DNA of 64,000 nt from Halomonas getboli (GCF_023094245.1 NZ_JALMEW010000001.1:62001-126000); one strand, 5' to 3'. Numbered from the stretch's first letter, positions 35,308 to 45,198 are shown. Numbers and translations: made by a program. Notes: generated from the letters alone by a model not told the origin.

Positions 35308-35897
35308 CCCGTTGGAACAGAGAACGCCGCTACCAGGGCCACCGTGACATCCCGCTGCTGCTGCCGGACGCCGAGCCCGATCTCGACCGCCTGCGCGAGG
35401 CGCTGGCCGAGGTCGCCTTCGACGCCGTGCACTGCAGCGACCTGACCCGCTGCCGCCAGACCCTGGCCCATGTGCTCGAAGGGCGAGCCGATCCTGTGCC
35501 AAGCCTCGATGCCCGGCTGCGCGAGCTGGCCTTCGGCGACTACGAGGGCCGGACCTGGGCCGAGCTCAAGGACGACCCCGACTATCGCGCCTGGGTCGAC
35601 AGCCAGGGCCAGCTGGCCACGCCCGGCGGCGAGTCCGCCGACGACCTCTGGGCGCGGCTCTCGGCCTGGCTCGAGGAGGTGCTGGCCGAGGCGCGGACGG
35701 CGGGCCATCGCCGGGTGCTGGCGGTGAGCCACGGCGGTGCCATCCGCGAGCTGCGCCGGCGCCTGGAGGCGGCGGATTTCTGGGACGGCGTGGTCGGCCA
35801 GGCCCAGGGGCGTCTCTTTACGTTCACACTCGAGGAGGACGGCTGGACATGCAGCTCTTCATCGGCGGTGCCTGCGCCGGCAAGCGCGACCTCGTAG
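35259..35897 (+). CDS. cobC: Alpha-ribazole phosphatase-type histidine phosphatase CobC
   Basis: A 212-residue histidine phosphatase with the catalytic RHG at residues 13-15 (VVVRHGLTRWNRE) and the second His in AVSHGGAI. In the B12 locus it should remove the phosphate from adenosylcobalamin phosphate or alpha-ribazole phosphate. GGAGG lies just before the ATG, within cobS. The last 20 residues (Ser/Ala-rich) are poorly conserved and overlap the next gene by 49 bases, perhaps an extension past an ancestral stop. Confidence 0.82.
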   Translation: MAAADRLELVVVRHGLTRWNRERRYQGHRDIPLLLPDAEPDLDRLREALAEVAFDAVHCSDLTRCRQTLAHVLEGRADPVPSLDARLRELAFGDYEGRTWAELKDDPDYRAWVDSQGQLATPGGESADDLWARLSAWLEEVLAEARTAGHRRVLAVSHGGAIRELRRRLEAADFWDGVVGQAQGRLFTFTLEEDGWTCSSSSAVPAPASATS

Positions 35898-36271
35898 CCG
35901 CACGCTTCCCCGACGCCGGCTGGTCTCGGATCGACGAGATGGGACTCGACGGCGCCGAGCACCATCTTCGCCCGGGCGCGGTGCGGGTGCTGACCGGCTG
36001 GACGCGCTGGCTGGCGCAGGCGCTCGCCACAGAGCCCGACGACGACCGGCTGCGCGAGCGGCTGGTCGCGGCGCTCGACGCGCTGAGGAACGCCGAGCGC
36101 GAGGCGAGGGGAGAGATCGTGCTGATCCTGCCCGAGATGGGCCGCGGCATCGTGCCCATGGACGCGGCGGACCGGCGCCTGCGCGACCTGGCCGGCTGGC
36201 TGGCCCAGGACGCCGCCGCCCGCGCCGACGCGGTCTGGTACGTGCGCCATGGCCTCGCGCGCCGGTTCTAG
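35849..36271 (+). CDS. Second CobU-like protein
   Basis: A 140-residue protein similar to the ends of CobU but shorter. The N-terminal MQLFIGGACAGKRDLV resembles a P-loop (GGACAGKR, residues 6-13) though the last Ser/Thr is replaced by Arg. The C-terminal LPEMGRGIVPMDAADRRLRDL matches the conserved NE-x-G-x-GIVP segment of CobU, which the upstream CobU at 34010 lacks. The guanylylated His region is absent. It may complement that enzyme or act as a cobinamide-binding partner; this is inference. It overlaps cobC by 49 bases. Confidence 0.65.
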   Translation: MQLFIGGACAGKRDLVAARFPDAGWSRIDEMGLDGAEHHLRPGAVRVLTGWTRWLAQALATEPDDDRLRERLVAALDALRNAEREARGEIVLILPEMGRGIVPMDAADRRLRDLAGWLAQDAAARADAVWYVRHGLARRF

Positions 36272-36310
36272 GTGTCTAGGTGAAGGCGAGGCCAGCGAGT
36301 GAGGGGCACT

Positions 36311-36400
36311 GGGGACGGCTCGTAGCGGGGGTTTTTGCCAGGGATGGCAAAAGTTAGCGCCCAGGGATGGGTTCACAGCGCCCCGCGTAGAGCCGTCACC
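36311..36400 (+). repeat. Dispersed palindromic repeat, copy C2
   Basis: It begins GGGGACGGCTCGTAGCG and ends CGCGTAGAGCCGTCACC, an imperfect inverted repeat. Inside are TTTTTGCCAGGGATGGCAAA and AGCGCCCAGGGATGGGTTCA. The core is shared with 25102 (reverse) and 62023. It lies between the CobU-like gene and the btuB riboswitch. Confidence 0.78.
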
Positions 36401-36494
36401 GGAATAGCCCCGAGCGTATCGGTTGGCGGCGGCACTGGAGCAGAATCCCATGCCGCGTTGACGCCCCGGTGGGCGATTGCTAGCTTACGCCGCA

Positions 36495-36709
36495 CTCTCA
36501 GGTGACCCGCCAGTCTGCCCTGTCGGCAGGCGCAAAAGGCCCCGACAAGAAGGACCAGGGTAAACGGGAAGTCGGTGATCCAGTCCGACGCTGCCCCCGC
36601 AACGGTGATCGAGTCAGCCACCGCCACATGCCACTGTGCCACGCACGGGAAGGCGGCGGTGACGAGGCGCACAGGCGCCTGCTCGTCAGCCCGGAGACCG
36701 GCCCGAGAG
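36495..36709 (+). promoter_or_regulatory. Cobalamin riboswitch controlling btuB-btuF-btuC-btuD
   Basis: The conserved B12-box is present as GCTGCCCCCGCAACGGTGA at 36590-36608, with AGCCCGGAGACCGGCC at 36688-36703 closing the core. A P1 helix forms from CTCTC (36495) and GAGAG (36705). An additional hairpin CGTCTCG/CGAGACG at 36731-36759 lies between aptamer and the btuB ribosome binding site and may be part of the expression platform. Binding of adenosylcobalamin should switch off the downstream uptake operon. Confidence 0.92.
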
Positions 36710-36792
36710 CCAACGCCGCGATGCACAGATCGTCTCGCGGCTCGATAACAACCGAGACGCCGTGCGGGTGAGCCCGGCGAGCAAGGATTCCC

Positions 36793-38619
36793 ATGAACAA
36801 GCCCCATCCCTCACGCGGCCTGGCGTTTGCCCTGGCCGCGCTGCCGCTGGCCGTCCAGGCCCAGACCGACGCCGCCAACTCTGATGACGCCTCCGAGACC
36901 CTCAATCCGCTGGTGGTGACCGCCGCCCTGGCGCCGCGAACCGCCGACGAGAGCCTGGCCTCGGTCACCGTGATCGACGAGGAACAGCTGCGCCGTCAGG
37001 ACCCGACGGCCATCACCGAGGTGCTGCGTGCCCGGCCCGGCGTCGACGTGACCACCAACGGCGGTTTCGGCAAGAACACCGGCATCTACCTGCGCGGCAC
37101 CGGCAGCCAGTCCACGCCGCTGATGATCGATGGCATCCGGCTGCGCTCCGCCACCGCTGGCACGCCGTCCTGGGAGTTCCTGGAGCCGCGCCTGTTCGAT
37201 CGCGTCGAGATCGTGCGCGGCCCGCGCGGCAGCCTCTACGGCGCCGACGCCGTGGGCGGCGTGGTCCAGCTGTTCACGCCGCAGGGCGAGGGCGAGCCCA
37301 CTCCGCGCATCACGATCGGCGGCGGCAGCTTCGACACCCGCCGCGCCAGCGCCTCGCTGTCCGGCAGCGAGGGCGGCACTCGCTACTATGTGGCCGCCAG
37401 CCGACTGGAGAGCGACGGCTACGAGATCGTCGACGGTGAGGGCGACAAGGGCTACGACAACACCACCGGCCTGATGCGCCTCTCGCACACCTTCGCCGGC
37501 GGCGCCGAGCTGGGCGTGCTGGCGCTGCGGGCCCGCGGCAATACCGAGTTCGACAGCTTCGGCACGCCCAGCGACACCGACTACGCCCAGCAGGTGGCCG
37601 GCGTCTACGGCGAGCTTCCGATCACCGAGACCTGGCGCAGCCGCCTGACCCTCAGCGAGGCGCGGGACGAGCGCGAGACCCACGGCGGCACCGGGGAGTC
37701 GGTCTTCGATACCCGCACGCGCACTGCCCGCTGGGAGAATACCCTGGTCCTCGGCCGCCACGAGCTGGTCGCCGGCGCCGAGTACGCCCGCGATGACGTC
37801 GATTCCACCGTCGACTATGCCGAAGACCGCCGCGACAACGCCGCCGTCTTTACCCAGGCGCTGCTGGATTTCTCGCCGCTGACCGTCCAGGCCTCGCTGC
37901 GCCACGACGATAACGAGGCCTTTGGCGAGGAGACGACCGGCAGCCTGGCGCTGGGTGTCGCCCTCGACGATATCCATACCCTGCGCGCCAGCTACGGCAC
38001 CGCCTTCCGCGCGCCGACCTTCAACGAGCTCTACTACCCCGACTTCAGCAATGCCGACCTCGACCCGGAGACCTCCGAGAGCTATGAGCTGGGTATTCGT
38101 GGACAGCTCGGCCGCGGTTTCTGGGACCTCGCGGTCTACCGGACCGAGGTCGACGACCTGATCGTCAATATCGATACCGACGGCGATGGATACCTGGATA
38201 CGCCCGAGAACGTCGAGCGGGCACGGATTCGCGGCGTCGAGCTCGCCACCGGCGCCGACGTCGAGAACTGGACGCTGCGCGCCGCCCTGACTTACACCGA
38301 TCCCGAGAACCGCGAGACCGGCAAGCGCCTGCAGCATCGTGCCTCGCGCAGCCTGCGCTTCGACGCCGACCGTGCCCTGGGCGACTGGAGCCTGGGCGGC
38401 TCGGTCATTGCCCAGGGCGAGCGCTATGACGATGCGGACAACGCCGAGCGCCTCGGCGGCTTCGCCACCCTCGACCTGCGCGCCGGCTGGGACTTTGCGC
38501 CGGGCTGGTCGACCCGCCTGACGCTGGAGAACCTGCTCGACAAGCAGTACCAGACCGTGAATGGCTACAACAGCGCCGGCCGTGCGGCCTTTGTCAGCGT
38601 GAGCTTCGGCGGCCGATGA
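36793..38619 (+). CDS. btuB: Vitamin B12 TonB-dependent receptor BtuB
   Basis: A 608-residue outer-membrane receptor. A signal peptide of about 23 residues is followed by a TonB-box-like ETLNPLVVTA (residues 35-44), the plug domain (VTVIDEEQLRRQDP, RGPRGSLYGADAVGG) and a 22-strand barrel with Asp-rich loops, for example DTDGDGYLD, possibly calcium-binding as in E. coli BtuB. It ends with a terminal Phe/Gly strand. It imports corrinoids using TonB energy. The cobalamin riboswitch directly upstream supports the substrate. Its stop overlaps btuF. Confidence 0.92.
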   Translation: MNKPHPSRGLAFALAALPLAVQAQTDAANSDDASETLNPLVVTAALAPRTADESLASVTVIDEEQLRRQDPTAITEVLRARPGVDVTTNGGFGKNTGIYLRGTGSQSTPLMIDGIRLRSATAGTPSWEFLEPRLFDRVEIVRGPRGSLYGADAVGGVVQLFTPQGEGEPTPRITIGGGSFDTRRASASLSGSEGGTRYYVAASRLESDGYEIVDGEGDKGYDNTTGLMRLSHTFAGGAELGVLALRARGNTEFDSFGTPSDTDYAQQVAGVYGELPITETWRSRLTLSEARDERETHGGTGESVFDTRTRTARWENTLVLGRHELVAGAEYARDDVDSTVDYAEDRRDNAAVFTQALLDFSPLTVQASLRHDDNEAFGEETTGSLALGVALDDIHTLRASYGTAFRAPTFNELYYPDFSNADLDPETSESYELGIRGQLGRGFWDLAVYRTEVDDLIVNIDTDGDGYLDTPENVERARIRGVELATGADVENWTLRAALTYTDPENRETGKRLQHRASRSLRFDADRALGDWSLGGSVIAQGERYDDADNAERLGGFATLDLRAGWDFAPGWSTRLTLENLLDKQYQTVNGYNSAGRAAFVSVSFGGR

Positions 38620-39539
38620 CGGCGAAACGCGATACGCTGCGCGCGACGGTCCTGGCCGTCTGGCTGGGGCTTGGCATGGTGCCGGGCGTCGTCGGCGCCG
38701 CTCATGCCCAGCCCGCCGATGGCATCTGCGTCACCGACGATGCCGAGCGCGAGGTCTGCCTGGGCGCTCCGGCGACGCGCATCGTGGCGCTCTCGCCCGG
38801 CGTCACCGAACTGCTGTTCGCCGCAGGCGCCGGCGAGCGGGTCGTGGGAGCGGTCAGCTTCAGCGACTATCCCGCCGCGGCCGAGGACCTGCCCCGGGTC
38901 GGCAGCTACGACCGCCTCGATCTCGAGGCGCTGCTGGCCCTCGCGCCCGACCTGATCGTGGCCTGGGCCGGCGGCAATCCCCGCGAGCAGGTCGAGCGCC
39001 TGGCCGCGCTCGGCCTGCCGGTGTATTTCTCCGATGCCGGCGACTTCGCCGCCATCGCCACGAGCCTCGAGCGCCTGGGCGCGCTGGCCGGCAGCGAGGC
39101 GCATGGCCGGGCCGCGGCCGATAGGCTGCGCGGCGAGGTGGCCGAGCTGCGCAGCCGATATGCAGACGCCGTCCCGGTGTCGGTCTTCTACCAGGTCTGG
39201 GACGAGCCGCTGATGACGGTCAACGGCGATCACTGGATCAGCCGTGCGTTGTCGCTGTGCGGCGGCGAGAACCCGTTCGCCGACGAGTCGCCGCTGGTGC
39301 CGCGCATCGGCCGCGAAGCCGTGCTGGCCCGCGATCCCGAGGCCATCATCACCGGCGGCATGGGCAAGGCCGACTCCAGCTGGCTCGACGCCTGGCGCGA
39401 CTTTCCCGAGCTGACCGCGGTGCGCCGCGACAACCTGTTCTTCGTCGATCCCGACCTGGTCCAGCGCGCCACGCCGCGGCTGGTCGAGGGCACCCGGGCG
39501 CTTTGCGCGCATCTGGAGACGGCCCGTGAGCGGCGCTAG
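38616..39539 (+). CDS. btuF: Cobalamin-binding periplasmic protein BtuF
   Basis: A 307-residue precursor with a long signal peptide (about 31 residues, ending AHA). The mature class III binding protein shows RIVALSPGVTELLFAAGAGERVVG and DYP, typical of BtuF, and LAPDLIVAW. It delivers vitamin B12 from the periplasm to BtuCD. ATG overlaps the btuB stop, and the gene overlaps btuC by 14 bases, so the four genes form a coupled operon. Confidence 0.9.
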   Translation: MTAKRDTLRATVLAVWLGLGMVPGVVGAAHAQPADGICVTDDAEREVCLGAPATRIVALSPGVTELLFAAGAGERVVGAVSFSDYPAAAEDLPRVGSYDRLDLEALLALAPDLIVAWAGGNPREQVERLAALGLPVYFSDAGDFAAIATSLERLGALAGSEAHGRAAADRLRGEVAELRSRYADAVPVSVFYQVWDEPLMTVNGDHWISRALSLCGGENPFADESPLVPRIGREAVLARDPEAIITGGMGKADSSWLDAWRDFPELTAVRRDNLFFVDPDLVQRATPRLVEGTRALCAHLETARERR

Positions 39540-40532
39540 GTCGCGTGGTCTGTCGCCGGGCCTGTCGCCACGGTGGCGCCATCCGCTGGTATGGCTGGCG
39601 CTGGCCGCGCTGCTGTCCCAGGGGGTGGCGCTGGCGCTCGGCAGCGTGTCGATCGGCCCGGACGAGCTCGTCCGGGTGCTGACCGGCGGCGGCGAGGCGC
39701 TGCATCGCACCCTGGTGCTGGAGCTGCGCCTGCCCCGGGCGCTGGCGGCCTTCGGCACCGGCGCGCTGCTGGCCATGGCCGGGGCGCTGATGCAGATCCT
39801 GCTGCGCAATCCGCTGGCCGATCCCTACGTGCTGGGGCTCTCCGGTGGGGCCTCGGTGGCGGCGCTAGTCGCCATGCTGGCCGGGCTCGGCGCCACCCTG
39901 GTGGGCGGTGCGGCCTTCGCCGGGGCGCTGGCCTCGACGCTGATCGTGTTCGGCCTGGCCCACGGCGGCGGCAGCTGGACGCCGACGCGACTGCTGCTCA
40001 CCGGTGTGGTCATGGCCTCGGGCTGGGGCGCGCTGATCAGCTTCCTGCTGGCGGTCAGCCCGGTGGAGCGGCTGCCCGGCATGCTCTACTGGCTGATGGG
40101 CGATCTGGCCTATGCGGGCAGCCCCTGGCCGGTGCTGGTGACGGCCGCGGCGGCGCTGGCCGCGGTGATGCCGCTGGGGCGCACGCTCAACGTGCTGGCC
40201 CGCGGCGGGCTGCAGGCCGCCGCGCTGGGGGTGGCGGTGCGACCGCTGGAGTGGGCCCTCTACCTGCTGGCGAGCCTGGTCACCGCGGTGGCGGTGACCA
40301 CCGCCGGCAGCGTCGGCTTCGTCGGCCTGATGGTGCCGCACATGCTGCGCCTGCGGCTCGGCAACGACCAGCGGCGCATCCTGCCGGCGAGCCTGCTGGC
40401 CGGCGGCACCCTGCTGACCCTGGCCGATACCCTGGCGCGCACCCTGATCGCCCCGCAGCAGCTGCCGGTGGGCGTGATCACCGCGCTGATCGGGGTGCCG
40501 ACCTTCCTCTTCCTGCTGCAGCGGAGCCGGCG

Positions 40533-40536
<4 letters not shown>
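39526..40536 (+). CDS. btuC: Vitamin B12 ABC transporter permease BtuC
   Basis: A 336-residue FecCD-family permease with about ten helices. Conserved blocks include [40 protein letters not shown] and GLMVPHMLRLRLG, the last being the coupling-helix region that contacts BtuD. GTG at 39526 lies inside the end of btuF. In this locus the substrate is cobalamin; the sequence alone would also fit siderophore permeases. Confidence 0.88.
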
Positions 40537-41300
<764 letters not shown>

Positions 41301-41301
41301 C

Positions 41302-41478
41302 TCAGTCCTTGTTCAGCTTCTTCAGTCGCTGCGTCGCGAGCTGATTGGTCTTCATGCGCTCCGGGCGCTTCATCGACTGCCAGCGAGTGATCTCGTCGGT
41401 GGTGCGGCCGCAGCCCACGCACAGCCCGCCCTTGAGCTGGCAGATCGAGACGCAGGGGCTCTCGATGCGCTTGGCCAT
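41302..41478 (-). CDS. DUF1289 family small cysteine protein
   Basis: A 58-residue protein with the DUF1289 (PF06945) cysteine pattern C-x3-C-x6-C-x2-C (CVSIC...LCVGCGRT) at residues 9-23, followed by DEITRW. It probably binds zinc or an iron-sulfur cluster; function unknown. Its start codon overlaps the stop of the upstream 120-residue protein by one base (TGATG on the minus strand), so the two are translationally coupled. It is unrelated in sequence to B12 functions. Confidence 0.85.
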   Translation of the reverse strand: MAKRIESPCVSICQLKGGLCVGCGRTTDEITRWQSMKRPERMKTNQLATQRLKKLNKD

Positions 41479-41840
41479 CAGTGCCGCTCCAGCACGGCCA
41501 GCCGCCGCTCCCAGTCGCCGCCGTGCACGCGCCGGCACTCCTCCTCGCTGTCGGCGTCCAGATGGGCGTCGATGTCGTCGACCTCCACGCCCACCTCGAA
41601 GAAGGCAGCCTCGGTCAGCTCGCGCATGCGCCGGCGTCCGTCGCCCTTGAGCGCGCGGGCCAGGTCGTCCTGAGTCTCGAAGACCCACACCACCCGCAGG
41701 CTGTCGGGGAAGCGGCGGTAGTCCACCAGGTGGGTCAGCCAGGCGAAGCCCGGCAGCAGCGGCTTGGCGGTCTCGCAGGCGTCGGTCAGGGCCTGGGTCA
41801 GTCGGCGCTCCATCTGCCGGCTGGCTTTCTTGTCGAGCAT
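41478..41840 (-). CDS. Conserved hypothetical protein of about 120 residues
   Basis: A 120-residue soluble protein without recognised catalytic motifs. Segments PLLPGFAWLTHLVDYRRFPDSLRVVWVF and the acidic SEEECRRVHGGDWERRL resemble conserved proteins sometimes labelled Fis-family regulators in pseudomonads, a label I see no helix-turn-helix to support. It is coupled to the DUF1289 gene and lies 39 bases downstream of the ABC ATPase gene at 41880, so it may share that transcript. Confidence 0.65.
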   Translation of the reverse strand: MLDKKASRQMERRLTQALTDACETAKPLLPGFAWLTHLVDYRRFPDSLRVVWVFETQDDLARALKGDGRRRMRELTEAAFFEVGVEVDDIDAHLDADSEEECRRVHGGDWERRLAVLERH

Positions 41841-41879
41841 ATCGGGCTCTCTTTTCGTGAGGTGTGGCAGGGTAGCGAT

Positions 41880-42644
41880 CTACAGGGCGCGGCGGAAGCG
41901 CAGCACCGGTCGACCCTGTTCGGGATCGTCGAGGAAGTCGGCGTGCACGCCGAAGGTGTGGCGCAGCCGCTCGAGGGTCAGTACCTCCCGGGGCGGGCCG
42001 ATGTCGACGAGGCGGCCGCCGTCCATCACCCCGATGCGGTCGCAGTCCATGGCCTGGTCGAGGTCGTGCAGGGCGACGACCACGGTGATCGGCAGCCGCC
42101 GCACCAGGCGCAGGATCGACAGCTGGTGGCGGATGTCCAGGTGGTTGGTCGGCTCGTCGAGCAGCAGGGCGCGGGGCCGCTGGGCCAGGGCCCGGGCGAT
42201 GTGCACGCGCTGGCGCTCGCCGCCGGACAGCGTGTGCCACAGCCGGTCGGCCAGCGGCTGCAGGTCGACCTCGGCCAGGGCCCGGTCGACGATGGCGTCG
42301 TCCTCCTCGGACCACGGCCGCAGCGGCGAGAGGAAGGGCGTGCGGCCCAGCGCCACCGCCTGGCGCACCTCGAGGCGCTCCTGGGTGTCGGCCTGCTGCT
42401 CGACGAAGGCGATGGCGCGGGCGATCTCGTGAGGTTTCATGGCCTGCATCGGCCGGCCGTCCGCCAGTGCGCGGCCGGTCTTCGGCCGCCGCAGCCCGGC
42501 CAGCACGCGCAGCAGGGTGGTCTTGCCCGAGCCGTTGGGGCCGACCAGGCCGAGGGTCTCGCCCGGTTCCACCGTCAGGCTGACGTCGTCCAGCAGCCGG
42601 TGGCCCTGGACCCGCCAGTCGACGCGTTCGACGCAGAGTCTCAT
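41880..42644 (-). CDS. FecE/BtuD-type ABC transporter ATPase of a second importer
   Basis: A 254-residue ABC ATPase with Walker A GPNGSGKT (residues 35-42), signature LSGGERQRV near 139, Walker [13 protein letters not shown] near 159-170 and switch His in ALHDLD. It belongs to the iron-siderophore/B12 (FecCDE) group. Together with the permease and binding protein upstream on the minus strand it forms a complete importer. The ATG overlaps the permease stop by four bases. Substrate is not fixed by sequence. Confidence 0.87.
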   Translation of the reverse strand: MRLCVERVDWRVQGHRLLDDVSLTVEPGETLGLVGPNGSGKTTLLRVLAGLRRPKTGRALADGRPMQAMKPHEIARAIAFVEQQADTQERLEVRQAVALGRTPFLSPLRPWSEEDDAIVDRALAEVDLQPLADRLWHTLSGGERQRVHIARALAQRPRALLLDEPTNHLDIRHQLSILRLVRRLPITVVVALHDLDQAMDCDRIGVMDGGRLVDIGPPREVLTLERLRHTFGVHADFLDDPEQGRPVLRFRRAL

Positions 42645-43729
42645 CGCGTCCTCGCGCCGCGGATCAGGATCAGGGCGAAGGCCGGGGCGCCGATCAGCGC
42701 CGTGACCACGCCGATCGGCAGCACCTGGCCGGCCACCAGGGTGCGCGACAGCACGTCGGCGCCGATCAGGAAGACCGCCCCGGCCAGCGCCGAGGCGGGC
42801 ACCAGCCGGGTGTGGCGGCTGCCGACCAGAAAGCGCATGGCATGGGGAATCACCAGCCCGACGAAACCGATGGCGCCGACCATGGACACCATGACGGCGG
42901 TGACCAGCGCCATGGCGGTGATCAGCACGCCGCGCACCCGGCGCACGGGAATGCCAAGGGAGGCTGCACTGTCGGCGCCGAAGGTGAAGGCATCCAGAGC
43001 GCGTCGGTACCAAAGGCAGATCGCCAGGCCCGCCAGGGCGGCGGGCAGCCCCAGGGCGACGTCGCCCCAGCGCACCCCGGAGAGATTCCCCATCAGCCAG
43101 AACATGATGCCGCGGGCCTGCTCGGCGCTCGCTGACTTGGCGATGAACAGTGCGGTGAGGGCATTGAACAACTGCGAGCCGGCGATACCGGCGAGGATGA
43201 TGGCGCCGGCGGCCTGGGTCGCGCGGCCGCCGCCGGTGCCACTGCCGGCGGCATGGGCCAGCAACACCACCAGACCGAAGGCCAGGCCGGCGCCGGCGAA
43301 GGCGCCGAGCGACAGCGTCAGGGTGCCGGCGCCGAGGCCGAGGATGGCCACCGACACCGCGCCGGTGGAGGCGCCGGCGGAGATGCCCATCAGGAAGGGG
43401 TCGGCGAGCGGATTGCGCAGCAGTGCCTGCAGCACCACGCCGGCGAGCGCCAGGCCGGCGCCGCAGCAGGCGGCGAGGACCGCCCGGCTCAGACGGTATT
43501 CCCAGACGATGCCGGCATCGATGCGATCCACCGCGAAGGCCGCGCCACCGAGATGGTTGGCCAGCACCTTGAGGATGGTGTCGAGCGGAATCGCGGTCTC
43601 GCCGATGGCGGTGCCCGCCATCACCGCGGCGAACAGCAGCAGCGGTGCCAGCCAGCCCCAGTGCCAGGCGGAGTGCGAGACGCTTACCCTGGCCATGGAC
43701 GGGCGCGATAGTCGAACGGTGTCACTCAT
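42641..43729 (-). CDS. FecCD-type ABC transporter permease of a second importer
   Basis: A 362-residue permease with about ten helices and FecCD blocks [40 protein letters not shown] and [13 protein letters not shown]. The first 30 residues are polar and a second Met at residue 12 is an alternative start. The gene overlaps the binding-protein gene (ATGA) and the ATPase gene. It is homologous to BtuC at 39526 but clearly distinct, so two importers of the same class sit side by side in opposite orientation. Confidence 0.87.
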   Translation of the reverse strand: MSDTVRLSRPSMARVSVSHSAWHWGWLAPLLLFAAVMAGTAIGETAIPLDTILKVLANHLGGAAFAVDRIDAGIVWEYRLSRAVLAACCGAGLALAGVVLQALLRNPLADPFLMGISAGASTGAVSVAILGLGAGTLTLSLGAFAGAGLAFGLVVLLAHAAGSGTGGGRATQAAGAIILAGIAGSQLFNALTALFIAKSASAEQARGIMFWLMGNLSGVRWGDVALGLPAALAGLAICLWYRRALDAFTFGADSAASLGIPVRRVRGVLITAMALVTAVMVSMVGAIGFVGLVIPHAMRFLVGSRHTRLVPASALAGAVFLIGADVLSRTLVAGQVLPIGVVTALIGAPAFALILIRGARTR

Positions 43730-44742
43730 CGCGCGAAGGACATCCCGGACAGGGCATCCACCAGCGTCTCGAGGCCGTAGATCGTGCGCATCGTCGCACT
43801 CATGGCGTGGGCATCCAGCTCGATGATGTGGCCGCTTTTCACCGCCGACATCTGACTGGCCACGGGATCGTGGCGCAGGAAGTCGCGCTTGGTTTCGACG
43901 CTGTCCGCCGCATAGCGGCGGCGATCCATTGTCGCGATCACGATGAGGTCCGGGTCGGCGCGGGCGATCGTTTCCCAGCCCACGGTCGGCCATTCCTCGT
44001 CGGACTGGATCACGTTATGGATGCCAAGCTTGTCCATCATGTAGCCGGGAGCGCCGAGCCTTCCCGCGACGTAGGGATCCGATGATCCGTCGGGAGACGA
44101 AAACCAGAATACCGCCGAAAGATCGTCCGGAAGCGACAGCGATTCGGCGCGGGAAATGGCATTTTCCTCGCGCCCTTTCAGCTCATCGATTAGCTCATCC
44201 CCGGCATCATTGGCGTCGAAAATGGTGGCCAGTTCCTGGATGCCTTTGTACACCGAATCAGTGGAGAAGGCGGCCGTACGTGTGCCGTCGCCGCCGGTGG
44301 CATTGTCCTTGGTATCGCAGTCGGCGGGCATGATGTAGGTAGCGATGCCAAGATCCTTGAACTGGTCGCGGGTCGCCACATTGCCGGTGGGGCCGACATG
44401 CCACTCATATTGGGCGGCGACCAGGTCGGGCCTTTTGTTCACCACCGCCTCGAAGCTTGGGGCATTGTCGGCGATGCGCTCGATATCGGCGTTGGCTTCG
44501 CGGAATTCCGGCAGCACCGGCGTGAACCAGACCGAGGTGCCGACGACGCGATCGGCGAGACCCAGAGCATAGAGAATTTCGGTTGCCGACTGACCGACGG
44601 TGACGGTGCGTTCCGGCGCGGCATCGACGTGAATGTCGCGGCCGCAATTCATCATCGTCAGCGGATACTGCGTCGCCTCTGCCACCGCCGATGTGGCGGG
44701 GATGAGCGAGAGCACTGCCAGGAGTCTGCGAGCGAGCGTCAT
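43726..44742 (-). CDS. Periplasmic substrate-binding protein of a second FecBCD-type importer
   Basis: A 338-residue class III binding protein with a signal peptide of about 24 residues (ending SAVAEA) and no lipobox. Motifs MNCGRDIHVDAAPERTVTVGQSATEILYALGLADRVVGTS, MPADC and EEWPTVGWETIARADPDLIVI resemble the group often annotated as F420-0 ABC transporter binding proteins, whose true ligands vary. The gene appears less GC-rich than its neighbours. A Zur-like palindrome overlaps its likely promoter. A metal, metallophore or corrinoid ligand is possible; zinc-linked uptake is my inference from the operator. Confidence 0.78.
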   Translation of the reverse strand: MTLARRLLAVLSLIPATSAVAEATQYPLTMMNCGRDIHVDAAPERTVTVGQSATEILYALGLADRVVGTSVWFTPVLPEFREANADIERIADNAPSFEAVVNKRPDLVAAQYEWHVGPTGNVATRDQFKDLGIATYIMPADCDTKDNATGGDGTRTAAFSTDSVYKGIQELATIFDANDAGDELIDELKGREENAISRAESLSLPDDLSAVFWFSSPDGSSDPYVAGRLGAPGYMMDKLGIHNVIQSDEEWPTVGWETIARADPDLIVIATMDRRRYAADSVETKRDFLRHDPVASQMSAVKSGHIIELDAHAMSATMRTIYGLETLVDALSGMSFAR

Positions 44743-44900
44743 GCGTCGATGTCCAGGTGGGGGAGCGGAAGTGGCCGACCGGCGACGGGAGATTGCCACG
44801 AGTTTCGAGGCGTTTTCCACTCCCATCGAGGCCTGCGTCGACGCCGACTTTGAGGAGAGGCCGGCTACCTGCGCGCGAGGCTTTTCCGCGAAAAGGAATA

Positions 44901-44918
44901 GCTATGTTATAACATATC
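44901..44918 (-). promoter_or_regulatory. Zur-like operator overlapping the promoter of the second importer
   Basis: On the minus strand GATATGTTATAACATAGC contains the perfect palindrome TATGTTATAACATA. It matches the zinc-repressor consensus I recall for the Agrobacterium group, GATATGTTATAACATATC, at 17 of 18 positions. Its TATAAC could serve as a -10 box with TTGCTG about 17 bases upstream. It is 159 bases before the binding-protein start. Confidence 0.5.
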
Positions 44919-45013
44919 AATCATATCCAGCAAGGGGCTTGCTTGCCGTCGATGGTCGAGTGTCTGGTCGATTGCGCGGGATAGGTTCGGTCCATTACGA
45001 TATCCCTCCGAAG

Positions 45014-45198
45014 ACAGGTGCCCCTGAGGTCCAGGGGATAATCGGGAAGTCTGGTGAGGCCACGGCCGATCCCAGCGCTGCCCCCGCAACGGTAATGAAG
45101 CGCGATCCGCGATGACCACTGGCGACATGCCGGGAAGGTGCGGATCACGGCACGACGCCTCTGGCGAGTGCCCCTTCTGAGCCCGGAGACCGGCCTGT
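45014..45198 (+). promoter_or_regulatory. Cobalamin riboswitch controlling the corrin-ring operon
   Basis: ACAGGTGCCCC at 45014 opens the aptamer. The B12 box GCTGCCCCCGCAACGGTAA is at 45077-45095, GAGCCCGGAGACCGGCC at 45179-45195, and P1 closes with CCTGT at 45194-45198. It lies 35 bases before the ribosome binding site of a 30-codon ORF that is coupled to the chelatase gene. Adenosylcobalamin should repress the downstream genes. Confidence 0.93.

Noticed and set aside
36373..36807. Minus-strand open frame of about 144 codons before btuB
   Set aside because: It runs antisense through the cobalamin riboswitch and has no family resemblance.
44633..45115. Plus-strand open frame of about 160 codons upstream of the chelatase gene
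   Set aside because: It overlaps the start of the binding-protein gene, the Zur-like site and the cobalamin riboswitch aptamer, and encodes nothing recognisable.
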